Below are positions 1 through 6,067 of a DNA stretch of 24,694 nucleotides, in pieces; positions within the stretch are counted from its first letter, which is position 1, and every line of letters begins with the position of its first letter. The position numbers and the translations under genes were made by a program. Under the pieces are notes generated by a model. That model did no database searches. It saw only the letters and a list, made by a program, of their open reading frames with translations, and was not told the origin of the DNA. This DNA comes from Minisyncoccota bacterium (GTDB lineage Bacteria; Patescibacteriota; Minisyncoccia; UBA6257; 1-14-0-10-40-38): contig SIBX01000006.1 of NCBI GenBank assembly GCA_009694925.1, forward strand, positions 1-24,694. The letters run 5' to 3'.

Positions 1-401
1 ATTTTAGGCTTGCTTTTAAAAACTTCGATCCGGTAAAAGTTTCTAAATTTACCAAAAAGGATTTTAATCGGTTAATTAAAGACGCAGGAATCATAAGAAA
101 TAAATTAAAAATTGAAGCCGCCATTAATAACGCCAAGCGGTTTTTAGAAATCCAAAAAGAATTCGGAAGTTTCAACGCTTATGTCTGGAGTTTCGTTAAA
201 AACAAAACCATCATTAATAAAAATAAAACTATGAAAGACTATGTTTCTAAAGGTGAAATTTCCGACAAGATGAGCGAAGATATGGGCCACCGCGGATTTA
301 AATTCCGTGGCTCAACTATCTGCTATGCCTTTATGCAGGCAGTTGGAATGGTTAATGATCACCTAGTTAGTTGTTTTAGATATAAAGAACTCACAAAATA
401 G
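1..401 (+). CDS. tag: DNA-3-methyladenine glycosylase I, C-terminal part (5' end outside window)
   Basis: Base-excision repair enzyme that removes 3-methyladenine from DNA. The open frame runs from the window edge (first full codon at base 3) to TAG at 399-401, about 132 residues, with no start inside the window. The end holds the family hallmark GFKFRGSTICYAFMQAVG followed by NDH and, four residues later, SCF; in Tag proteins a His and a Cys at these places bind the structural zinc. The N-terminal part with the other zinc ligands lies upstream and is not visible. A promoter-like box and the FtsB-like gene follow within 30 bases. Family assignment is firm; substrate is by family knowledge. 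Confidence 0.92.
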   Translation, partial: FRLAFKNFDPVKVSKFTKKDFNRLIKDAGIIRNKLKIEAAINNAKRFLEIQKEFGSFNAYVWSFVKNKTIINKNKTMKDYVSKGEISDKMSEDMGHRGFKFRGSTICYAFMQAVGMVNDHLVSCFRYKELTK

Positions 402-413
402 GTGCTCATATTG

Positions 414-419
414 TATAAT
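414..419 (+). promoter_or_regulatory. -10 box TATAAT directly upstream of the FtsB-like gene
   Basis: Perfect TATAAT ends 8 bases before the ATG at 428, so transcription would begin at or just before the start codon, giving a leaderless or nearly leaderless mRNA. There is no Shine-Dalgarno sequence. No good -35 is seen, as the region upstream is tag coding sequence. Confidence 0.5.
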
Positions 420-427
420 AGTAGTTA

Positions 428-700
428 ATGAGGAAATATATTCTTTTTGGCTTTTTAATTACCGCGCTGGTCTTTTTGGTGCGTGAAGCAAAAATTGTAT
501 ATAATCAAAGACAAGATTTGGGAAATCATTTCTCTGAGCTGCAGTCTAGTTATGATGATATAAAAAACAGAAACGATAAACTAGCTAATACCGTAGAGGC
601 TATGAAAGATCCAGAATTCAGAGAAAAAATTTTAAAATCAAATTCAAATTATAGAAAAAGTGACGAAAAACTTTATATAGTCGTTCCTAGTAAAAAATGA
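428..700 (+). CDS. FtsB/DivIC-like septum formation initiator protein
   Basis: A 90-residue protein with one N-terminal membrane segment (about residues 4-20, KYILFGFLITALVFLV) followed by a heptad-like polar stretch (about 25-65) that should form a coiled coil, and a short C-terminal tail. This order and length match the FtsB/DivIC family of bitopic division proteins, which link late divisome components in the cytoplasmic membrane. Sequence within the family is weakly conserved, so the call rests on architecture. It is preceded by a TATAAT box 8 bases from the ATG and followed by a palindromic spacer. FtsE and FtsX lie a few kb downstream but in a separate unit. Confidence 0.65.
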   Translation: MRKYILFGFLITALVFLVREAKIVYNQRQDLGNHFSELQSSYDDIKNRNDKLANTVEAMKDPEFREKILKSNSNYRKSDEKLYIVVPSKK

Positions 701-738
701 CAGGCTCCGCTTGTCATCCTCGCGCAAGCGGGGATCCA
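698..738 (+). repeat. REP-like intergenic palindromes
   Basis: The spacer after the FtsB-like gene holds two small inverted repeats: TGACA at 698-702 pairs with TGTCA at 712-716, and CCTCGC pairs imperfectly with GCGGGG (about 718-733). The phrase GTCATCCTCGCGCAAGCG, followed by GGGATCC, resembles widely dispersed bacterial REP-type palindromes of the type GTCATTCCCGCG...GCGGGAATCC. It is GC-rich against an AT-rich background. Only one copy is in this window, so its repeat status is inferred. Confidence 0.35.
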
Positions 739-757
739 ATCAATAAATAACATAAAA

Positions 758-1327
758 ATGAATAAATATTTTATAACGCTTATTTCTTTTCTCGGTTTTG
801 GTATGCTGATGTATTATTTGACCATAAGCGGGAATTATCCGATTGCCTATATTGATGGAGATCTTATCTCTCAGAAATCATACGGTGAATATTTGGTCTC
901 AGCTGTTCACTATTATTCCGAGGCCAGTAAGGTAGAAAACAATGGAGAAGAGATAAAAGATTTTGCATCGTATATTCCAGAAATTAAGAGATCCATTTTA
1001 GACAAGATAATTTCAGATTCAATTATAGAAAGTAAACTACAAGATATGTTGGGAGATGATCTCAATTCGATGGTTAATAAAAAAGTAGAGCCGGCGGCGC
1101 AAAACGATAAATTTTCGCAATATGTTTCTTCGCTCTATGGAATATCTTTTGAGAGGGTTAAGGCGATAGTCTTAGAGCCACAAGCCAGGCAAGAGATTCT
1201 AGAAGGCAGATTATCCCTGCAAAATCTAAATTTTAATGATTGGATTTCAGACTCAAAAAAAATCGCCAATATTCATCTATTTATAAACGGCCTAAAATGG
1301 GATGGCTCTGCTGTTGCTTTTAGATAG
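758..1327 (+). CDS. membrane-anchored SurA_N-like protein, no PPIase domain
   Basis: A 189-residue protein with an N-terminal hydrophobic segment (about 4-23) acting as signal anchor, then an extracytoplasmic part. Residues 31-45 (AYIDGDLISQKSYGEYL) and the helical stretch around 75-100 (ILDKIISDSIIESKLQDM) follow the pattern of SurA N-terminal chaperone domains: a short beta strand with a GE/D-x-I-S motif, a long helix, and an LI-D--I-E--L helix. No parvulin-type prolyl isomerase domain follows. By family knowledge this suggests an envelope chaperone or substrate-binding role, but that is inference. No Shine-Dalgarno is visible. Two tRNA genes follow. Confidence 0.5.
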   Translation: MNKYFITLISFLGFGMLMYYLTISGNYPIAYIDGDLISQKSYGEYLVSAVHYYSEASKVENNGEEIKDFASYIPEIKRSILDKIISDSIIESKLQDMLGDDLNSMVNKKVEPAAQNDKFSQYVSSLYGISFERVKAIVLEPQARQEILEGRLSLQNLNFNDWISDSKKIANIHLFINGLKWDGSAVAFR

Positions 1328-1355
1328 TCTCTTTTCTAGAATCTAACTTAGACCA

Positions 1356-1426
1356 GCGGAATTAGTACAGTGGCAGTACGCGACCTTCCCAAGGTTGAGA
1401 CACGAGTTCGATTCTCGCATTCCGCT
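1356..1426 (+). tRNA. tRNA-Gly(CCC)
   Basis: Acceptor stem GCGGAAT pairs with ATTCCGC; D arm GTAC/GTAC; anticodon arm CGACC-TTCCCAA-GGTTG places CCC at positions 34-36; T arm has TTCGATT loop. The 3' CCA is not encoded (TCATT follows). The first T-stem pair is A-C, otherwise a normal cloverleaf of 71 nt. Confidence 0.9.
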
Positions 1427-1480
1427 CATTTATATTTCCAAACCCCGTAAAATAAGGTATCCTAAATATCGTTATTAATC

Positions 1481-1556
1481 GCCAGTGTAGCTCAGTCGGC
1501 AGAGCAGTGCTTTCGTAAAGCAAAGGTCGTCGGTTCGATTCCGACCACTGGCTCCA
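1481..1556 (+). tRNA. tRNA-Thr(CGT)
   Basis: Acceptor stem GCCAGTG pairs with CACTGGC; D arm GCTC/GAGC; anticodon loop TTCGTAA gives anticodon CGT; T arm GTCGG-TTCGATT-CCGAC. A 3' CCA is encoded at 1554-1556, unlike the other two tRNAs in the window. Confidence 0.95.
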
Positions 1557-1578
1557 ATACGTATGAAATATTATTTTA

Positions 1579-1638
1579 ATACAAATAAAAATTGGTGGCT
1601 CTCCCAAATATCTCTAAGGGCGAGCTTTGTATTTGTAT
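1579..1638 (+). other. nested hairpin downstream of tRNA-Thr
   Basis: Outer arms ATACAAAT (1579-1586) and ATTTGTAT (1631-1638) pair perfectly; inner arms GCTCTCCC (1598-1605) and GGGCGAGC (1618-1625) pair with one mismatch. The hairpin is followed by a short T run at about 1643. It may be a terminator for the tRNAs or part of the leader of the 66-residue gene downstream. No homology recognised. Confidence 0.45.
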
Positions 1639-1669
1639 AGTATTTTTCACAGAATTTCGAATATAAAAC

Positions 1670-1696
1670 CCGCTCTTCAAGAGCGGCGTTTTTATT
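1670..1696 (+). terminator. rho-independent terminator or attenuator before the Cys-rich gene
   Basis: CCGCTC (1670-1675) and GAGCGG (1681-1686) form a stem with loop TTCAA, then GCG and TTTTTATT. A run of A on the 5' side makes it usable from the other strand too. It lies 45 bases upstream of the Shine-Dalgarno of the next gene, so it could act as an attenuator if that gene is read from an upstream promoter. Confidence 0.65.
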
Positions 1697-1741
1697 CTAA
1701 CGAAACTAGAATATCTCTAGCCCTACAACTAAGGAGATTTT

Positions 1742-1942
1742 ATGGGTGGCTGGGCCGATCCGGATGACTTAGATTTCTCAAGTATGAAGAAAAGGAATGT
1801 TCCAAATCCTCAGAAAGTGAAGGAGGTAAGTTGCTTCTGTGGGACAACCAATCTTCCGTTAGATGGGCGCAGTCTTAGTCGGTGTATTTGTCGTTGTAAG
1901 AAATGTACTAGCGGAAACTGCCCCAAAACGAAGAAAGGCTAA
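1742..1942 (+). CDS. small Cys-rich protein of unknown function
   Basis: A 66-residue protein with an acidic N-terminus (MGGWADPDDLDF) and a C-terminal half holding seven cysteines in close pairs (SCFCG, then CICRCKKC, then NCP) among basic residues, which suggests a small metal-binding (zinc-ribbon-like) fold. I do not recognise a family. Translation is well supported: AAGGAG at 1731-1736 stands 5 bases before the ATG, and a strong terminator follows the stop. Such a clean Shine-Dalgarno is unusual here, since most neighbouring genes have none, and codons such as GGC, CCG, CGC and CGG are more frequent than in the flanking AT-rich genes. It may be acquired. It stands alone between the tRNAs and prfB. 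Confidence 0.6.
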   Translation: MGGWADPDDLDFSSMKKRNVPNPQKVKEVSCFCGTTNLPLDGRSLSRCICRCKKCTSGNCPKTKKG

Positions 1943-1950
1943 GGGAGTAA

Positions 1951-1991
1951 GCGGTGGTGTTGATTAAAAAGATTAACACCACCGCATTTTT
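1951..1991 (+). terminator. strong rho-independent terminator
   Basis: GCGGTGGTGTT (1951-1961) pairs perfectly with AACACCACCGC (1975-1985) around an AT-rich loop and is followed by ATTTTTAATTT. It ends the transcript of the 66-residue gene and separates it from prfB. Confidence 0.9.
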
Positions 1992-1994
1992 AAT

Positions 1995-2023
1995 TTGTAA
2001 AAGAATCGCCCATAGGACATAAT
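1995..2023 (+). promoter_or_regulatory. prfB promoter
   Basis: TTGTAA at 1995-2000, a 17-base spacer, and CATAAT at 2018-2023. The ATG of prfB at 2036 is 12 bases past the -10, so the leader would be only about 5 nt and without Shine-Dalgarno. Confidence 0.55.
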
Positions 2024-2035
2024 ATTTTTATATAT

Positions 2036-2785
2036 ATGTTCAGCAATCTAACCGGCAAATACGACAAATTAAACGCTCATTTAACCATTTTTCCTGGTGC
2101 AGGTGGCGATGATGCCAAAGATTGGGCAGATATGCTTTTTAATATGTATCTTAAGTATGCCCAAAAAAGAAATTGGAAAGTTATCGAAACCGGCGACAGA
2201 TCTTTAGAGATAAAAGGTGACTATGCTTATGGAAATCTTAAAAAAGAAATGGGCGTTCACAGGCTTGTCAGAATTTCTCCTTTTTCAGCAAAAAAACTCC
2301 GTCACACATCTTTTGCCTTAGTAGAAATTATTCCAGTATTTGAGGCGGTAGAATTAAAAAATTTAAATATTCCTCCAGAAGATTTTAGAGTTGAATTCAC
2401 TCGTTCCAGTGGTCCTGGCGGACAAAATGTGAATAAAAGAGAAACGGCCGTTCGAGTGGTCCATATTCCAACCGGGCTTGCCTGTGAATCTCAAGCCGAG
2501 CGCGGTCAGGGCCAGAATAGGGAAAAAGCTATGAATCTTTTAAAGGCAAAACTTTTACACATGATGCAGACTGCTCAAATGAAAGAAATTTCCGAACTTC
2601 GCACCAAAGTTAAGCCAGAATGGGGAAGCCAGATCCGTTCCTATGTTTTGCATCCATATAAGCAAGTAGTAGATCATAGAACCAAGCTTAAACTTCATAA
2701 TCCAGAAGCTGTCTTAGAAGGAGATCTAGATAAGTTTATAGACGCAGAATTAGATTTTCCAATGCAAGAAAATCACCCTATTTAG
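2036..2785 (+). CDS. prfB: peptide chain release factor 2, lacking N-terminal domain 1
   Basis: Class I release factor that reads UAA/UGA and triggers peptidyl-tRNA hydrolysis on the ribosome. The 249 residues contain the RF2-type anticodon tripeptide SPF (81-83, in RISPFSAKKLRHTSFA) and the catalytic GGQ (128-130), with the RF2-like ending YVLHPYKQVVDHRT. Usual RF2 is about 365 residues: here the first about 110 residues, domain 1, are absent. The protein begins exactly at the start of domain 2 (GKYDKLNAHLTIFPGAGG). An in-frame TAA at 1991 and the terminator just upstream rule out an N-terminal extension, and there is no programmed-frameshift site. prfB-ftsE-ftsX is a common neighbourhood. 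Stop codon reading as UGA = stop is consistent with RF2 being present. Confidence 0.9.
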   Translation: MFSNLTGKYDKLNAHLTIFPGAGGDDAKDWADMLFNMYLKYAQKRNWKVIETGDRSLEIKGDYAYGNLKKEMGVHRLVRISPFSAKKLRHTSFALVEIIPVFEAVELKNLNIPPEDFRVEFTRSSGPGGQNVNKRETAVRVVHIPTGLACESQAERGQGQNREKAMNLLKAKLLHMMQTAQMKEISELRTKVKPEWGSQIRSYVLHPYKQVVDHRTKLKLHNPEAVLEGDLDKFIDAELDFPMQENHPI

Positions 2786-2814
2786 TTTTTGTTGCTTGTT
2801 GCTTTGTGGTCATA

Positions 2815-2823
2815 TGGTAAAAT
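2815..2823 (+). promoter_or_regulatory. extended -10 element upstream of ftsE
   Basis: TGG followed by TAAAAT forms an extended -10 (TG-N-TAAAAT); no clear -35. The ftsE ATG is 12 bases past it, repeating the short-leader pattern seen at prfB. Confidence 0.4.
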
Positions 2824-2835
2824 GTATCTACTACT

Positions 2836-3528
2836 ATGATTACTTTTTCAAACGTATCAAAAGCATATGATAAAAATTTGCCGGCATTAGATAATGTCGA
2901 CTTATTTATTAAGGACGGGGAATTCGTTTCTTTAGTTGGAAAGTCTGGCGCTGGCAAATCAACCCTAATCAAATTATTAATAGGAGAAGAGAAGCCGACT
3001 AAAGGCAAAATAGTTTTAGGTAATATTGATATAGGTAAATTAAAACCAAAAGAACTTCCGGAATATAGGCGTCAGATAGGTATAGTTTTTCAAGATTTTA
3101 AATTACTCCCAAGAAAAAATGTCTACGAAAATGTCGCCTTCGCGCTTGAAGTTAAGGGCAGGCCACAAGAAGAAATTCAGGAACTTGTTCCTCAGGTTTT
3201 AGATTTGGTTGGCCTAAGAGAGAAGCAAGCCCGTTTTCCAGGTGAATTATCTGGAGGAGAAAAGCAAAGGGTTGGTATTGCTCGCGCCATCATTCATCAT
3301 CCCCAAGTATTAATAGCCGATGAGCCAACGGGAAATTTAGACGAAGAAAATACAGAAGAAATCATCAGCTTACTTTCAAAAATAAATGAGCTAGGAACTA
3401 CCGTTATTTTAGCCACCCACAACAGAAGCGTGGTTAATTTGCTTAGAAAGAGAGTTATCACCGTTTCTGCTGGAAAGATAATCCGCGACGAAGAAAACTC
3501 TAAATATTCATTATCCAATAATAAATAG
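2836..3528 (+). CDS. ftsE: cell division ATP-binding protein FtsE
   Basis: ABC-type ATPase that partners FtsX at the division site and activates peptidoglycan hydrolysis. The 230 residues show Walker A GKSGAGKST (35-43), Q-loop around Q86, the signature LSGGEKQR (138-145), Walker B VLIADEPTGNLD (158-169) and the switch His in ATHN (about 196). The length is normal for FtsE. The gene is followed 13 bases later by ftsX, which fixes the identity among similar ABC ATPases (LolD, MacB). The start has an extended -10 close upstream and no Shine-Dalgarno. A basic, low-complexity C-terminal tail (about 215-230) is poorly conserved in the family. Confidence 0.93.
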   Translation: MITFSNVSKAYDKNLPALDNVDLFIKDGEFVSLVGKSGAGKSTLIKLLIGEEKPTKGKIVLGNIDIGKLKPKELPEYRRQIGIVFQDFKLLPRKNVYENVAFALEVKGRPQEEIQELVPQVLDLVGLREKQARFPGELSGGEKQRVGIARAIIHHPQVLIADEPTGNLDEENTEEIISLLSKINELGTTVILATHNRSVVNLLRKRVITVSAGKIIRDEENSKYSLSNNK

Positions 3529-3541
3529 ATTTTAAATACAT

Positions 3542-4450
3542 ATGGCAACAAAAATTTTAAGGATAATAAAATACGGATTCCAAAATTTCGTCAGAAATAG
3601 CCTTCTTTCTTTAGCTACAATTATAGTTTTAGTTATGGCCCTAGTCGTTTTCGAAGGGCTTATGATTTTTCAAGAAGTCACCAATTCAGCAGTAGTTTCA
3701 TTAAAAGACAAGATAGATATAAGCGTATTTTTTAAGACAAATATTTCCGAATCAGATGTTTTAAAAATTAAAAAAGATATTGAATCCTTAAAAGAAGTTA
3801 AGGCAGTTGAATATGTCTCTAGAGATAAGGCGTTAGAGGGCTTTAAGGCGAAATATGAAAACGATTCTAAAATATCTCAAGCTCTAATCGAATTAGGTAA
3901 TAATCCATTTTTCGCCTCTTTAAATATAAAAGCCACTAATCCAGAAGATTACGGAATTATTGTTAATTACATGAAATCGGGAGATATTAAGCCCATGATT
4001 GAAGATTTAACTTTTGAAGAGAGTAAGTTAGTCATAGAGCGTCTCGCAAAATTCATTAGTGTTTTGCAAAATATAGGTTTAGCTCTAACCGTATTTTTAG
4101 CCTTAACGGCAGTTTTAATCACTTTTAATACAATTCGCTTAGCCATCTATTCAAATAGAGAAGAGATTGGAATTATGCGCCTAGTTGGAGCGTCTAATTC
4201 TTTTATTAACGGGCCATACATAGTTGAATCAATAATATTTGGAATTTTAGCTGCCGTCTTCAGTCTTTTAATTATTGGCCCATTTATTAACTTTGCAGCC
4301 GACAATATAACCAATTTCATACCAGAAATTGACATAAGAGCATTCTTCTATGGCAATTTATTTAAAATCTTCTTCTATGAACTATTCTTTGGAGCACTTC
4401 TAAGTATCGTCTCCGGGATCTTCGCTATCAGAAAATATATTAAGATATAA
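3542..4450 (+). CDS. ftsX: cell division protein FtsX
   Basis: Integral membrane partner of FtsE. The 302 residues have the expected layout: membrane segment 1 (about 22-45), an extracytoplasmic loop of about 120 residues starting with KDKIDISVFFKTNISESDV, then three membrane segments (about 170-200, 225-250, 275-298) near the C-terminus. The motif EEIGIMRLVGAS (about 202-213) is the conserved cytoplasmic coupling stretch of FtsX. The gene follows ftsE by 13 bases and almost certainly shares its transcript. No truncation is seen. Confidence 0.93.
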   Translation: MATKILRIIKYGFQNFVRNSLLSLATIIVLVMALVVFEGLMIFQEVTNSAVVSLKDKIDISVFFKTNISESDVLKIKKDIESLKEVKAVEYVSRDKALEGFKAKYENDSKISQALIELGNNPFFASLNIKATNPEDYGIIVNYMKSGDIKPMIEDLTFEESKLVIERLAKFISVLQNIGLALTVFLALTAVLITFNTIRLAIYSNREEIGIMRLVGASNSFINGPYIVESIIFGILAAVFSLLIIGPFINFAADNITNFIPEIDIRAFFYGNLFKIFFYELFFGALLSIVSGIFAIRKYIKI

Positions 4451-4493
4451 ATCTCGGTTTGACATTTAAAGCATAAGATTGAAAACTTGTCTT

Positions 4494-5693
4494 ATGCTTG
4501 AAGTCTTAAAGAACATTCCCGAGTCTCCAGGGGTCTATTTAATGAAAGATTCCAAGGGGAAAATAATATATATAGGCAAAGCCGTCAATTTAAAAAGGCG
4601 TGTTTTAAGCTATTTTCAAAAAGCCCACGACTCTCGTATAGAAAAGATGGTTTCAGAAATAAAAGACATTGAATTTAAGATAACTAACTCTGCTTTAGAG
4701 GCTTTGATCTTGGAGTCTAATTTAATCAAAAAAAATTCTCCAAAATACAACATTAAAGAAAAGGACGACAAAAGCTTTCTCTATATAAAAATTTCTAAAG
4801 AGAAATTTCCCAGAGTATTTTTAATAAGAGGTAAAGACCTTAAAAAAACCCAAGGAACATTTTTCGGTCCCTTTACTCAAAGCGGATCTTTAAAAGAAGC
4901 TCTAAATATTTTAAGAAAGATATTTCCATTCGCCAATCATGAACCATACAATTCAAACTCTAAAAAACTTCCTAAGGCATGTTTTGATTTTCAAATTTAT
5001 CTCTGCCCAGGAACCTGCGTAAATGCCATAACTTCAAGGGATTATAAAAAGAATATCGTCAACTTAAAACTTTTTCTACAAGGCAAAAGAGATAGGATAA
5101 TAAAGTCTCTAAAGAAAGAAATGGATCAATTTTCCAAAAAAATGGAATTTGAAAAAGCAGAAAATATCAAAAGAAAGATTTTTGCCCTCAATCACATTCA
5201 AGACATTGCTCTTATTAAAGAAGACGAGATTTCAACCGGAGAAAATTCGAATCAATTTAGGATTGAAGGTTATGACATATCAAATATTTCAGGAACTTCA
5301 GCGGTTGGCTCAATGGTTGTTTTTATTAACGGAAAACCAAATAAGGCAGAATATAGAAAATTTAAGATCAAAACCATACAAGGCCCCAACGATACTGGCA
5401 TGTTGAAGGAGGTCTTATTTAGGCGCTTCAAAAATGATTGGAGACTACCAAATTTGATTTTAATAGATGGAGGCCTCCCGCAAATAAATTCCGCTCGCGA
5501 GGTCTTAGAAGATTTAAAATTAAACATTCCTCTAGTAGGAATTGCTAAAGGGCCAGACAGAGATAGAAATGATTTTATTGGAAATATCCCAGAAGGAGTT
5601 GAGAAAAAGGTATTAATTCAAGTTCGCGACGAAGCACACAGATTTGCGATTAAATTTCATAAAGAATTGAGAGCCAAAAATACTTTTAAATAA
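4494..5693 (+). CDS. uvrC: excinuclease ABC subunit C, without C-terminal HhH domain
   Basis: Nucleotide excision repair endonuclease. From ATG 4494 the protein has 399 residues. An N-terminal GIY-YIG nuclease (GVY 13-15, YIGK 26-29, RR 35-36), a UVR motif (around 205-230, EKAENIKRKI) and the RNase H-like second nuclease are present. In the latter, D261 (GYDISNISGT), D300 (NDTG), D325 (LILIDGG) and H382 (DEAHRFAI) match the catalytic residues of E. coli UvrC. Usual UvrC is about 600 residues; the protein here stops soon after DEAHRFAIKFHKELR, so the tandem helix-hairpin-helix domain is missing and the middle is shortened. I chose ATG 4494 over the in-frame TTG 4479, because MLEVLKNIPESPGVY matches the family start. 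TTGACA at 4459-4464 may be part of a promoter. Confidence 0.9.
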   Translation: MLEVLKNIPESPGVYLMKDSKGKIIYIGKAVNLKRRVLSYFQKAHDSRIEKMVSEIKDIEFKITNSALEALILESNLIKKNSPKYNIKEKDDKSFLYIKISKEKFPRVFLIRGKDLKKTQGTFFGPFTQSGSLKEALNILRKIFPFANHEPYNSNSKKLPKACFDFQIYLCPGTCVNAITSRDYKKNIVNLKLFLQGKRDRIIKSLKKEMDQFSKKMEFEKAENIKRKIFALNHIQDIALIKEDEISTGENSNQFRIEGYDISNISGTSAVGSMVVFINGKPNKAEYRKFKIKTIQGPNDTGMLKEVLFRRFKNDWRLPNLILIDGGLPQINSAREVLEDLKLNIPLVGIAKGPDRDRNDFIGNIPEGVEKKVLIQVRDEAHRFAIKFHKELRAKNTFK

Positions 5694-5702
5694 TTTTAAA
5701 AC

Positions 5703-5753
5703 AAAAAAAAGAGCGGACGCTTCTTATTTATTTAGTAGAAGGCGACATCGCTC
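5703..5753 (-). terminator. rho-independent terminator read on the minus strand
   Basis: On the minus strand GAGCG and CTTCT pair with AGAAG and CGCTC around an AT-rich loop (plus 5711-5753), followed by eight T (plus A run 5703-5710). On the plus strand no T run follows, so this does not terminate uvrC. It implies a minus-strand transcript coming from the 5754-5960 spacer. Confidence 0.6.
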
Positions 5754-5945
5754 CTTGGCATCGGCAATTTTTATTGTTTGCCGACTTTGTGTTTGTTCGG
5801 TTTTCGCTTGTTCTTTAAGGTCCTAATTTATTTATCTGCAGATTAAATAAAAAACACAAGGAGGTTCGTGCAGGGTCCATAAGGAACAGGATTGTACCGA
5901 ATATGTTTTTGGTTAGTAAAAAGATTACTACCATTTATATTTCAT
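5703..5945 (-). ncRNA. putative minus-strand structured RNA in the uvrC-hrcA spacer
   Basis: The 370-base gap between uvrC and hrcA has no convincing protein gene. The minus strand has a TATAAT at 5949-5944, several hairpins (TCGGCAA/TTGCCGA at about 5760-5784; AAAACA...TGTTTT arms flanking about 5850-5911; GGTTAGTAA/TTACTACC at 5913-5934) and ends in the terminator above. The best short frame, 22 codons from ATG at about plus 5879, has no ribosome site. A small RNA or a leader peptide unit is possible; I do not recognise a known RNA family. Confidence 0.3.
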
Positions 5946-6007
5946 TATATGAAGTCCTACTACTAGTATACAGCTTTTGATTGACATTTATTTGTGAATA
6001 ACTAAAT

Positions 6008-6041
6008 TTGACAGTTGGCAATCTTGTTGATAGACTGCTAA
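6008..6041 (+). promoter_or_regulatory. hrcA promoter with CIRCE-like HrcA operator
   Basis: TTGACA at 6008-6013, 17 bases, TAGACT at 6031-6036. Over this lies TTGGCAATC (6015-6023), a 9-base spacer, and GACTGCTAA (6033-6041). The CIRCE consensus is TTAGCACTC-N9-GAGTGCTAA; the arms match at 7 of 9 and 8 of 9 positions with the exact spacer. The operator overlaps the spacer and -10, as expected for autorepression by HrcA. A second TTGACA at 5981-5986 may belong to another promoter. Confidence 0.8.
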
Positions 6042-6067
6042 TACAATAATTGTAATAATATATTTAT

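Noticed and set aside
1362..1607. 81-codon minus-strand frame
   Set aside because: It lies across both tRNA genes; the translation reflects reversed tRNA sequence.
1943..2035. Missing domain 1 of RF2 in the upstream sequence
   Set aside because: The stretch contains a strong terminator and an in-frame stop (1991); no coding sequence resembling domain 1 is there.
4479..4493. TTG start for uvrC
   Set aside because: Adds MKTCL, which does not fit the family N-terminus; ATG 4494 gives a better start.
5740..5800. tmRNA-like tag sequence on the minus strand (GCAAACAATAAAAATTGC...)
   Set aside because: No tRNA-like ends (GGGG...TG start or T-arm GGTTCGA...CCA) are present on either side, and the peptide would not end in ALAA-like residues.
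5871..5911. SRP RNA-like phrase CAGGGTCCATAAGGAACAGG on the plus strand
   Set aside because: It resembles the SRP helix 8 motif, but the tetraloop would be ATAA, the asymmetric loop lacks the AGCAG sequence, and the flanking stems pair poorly.
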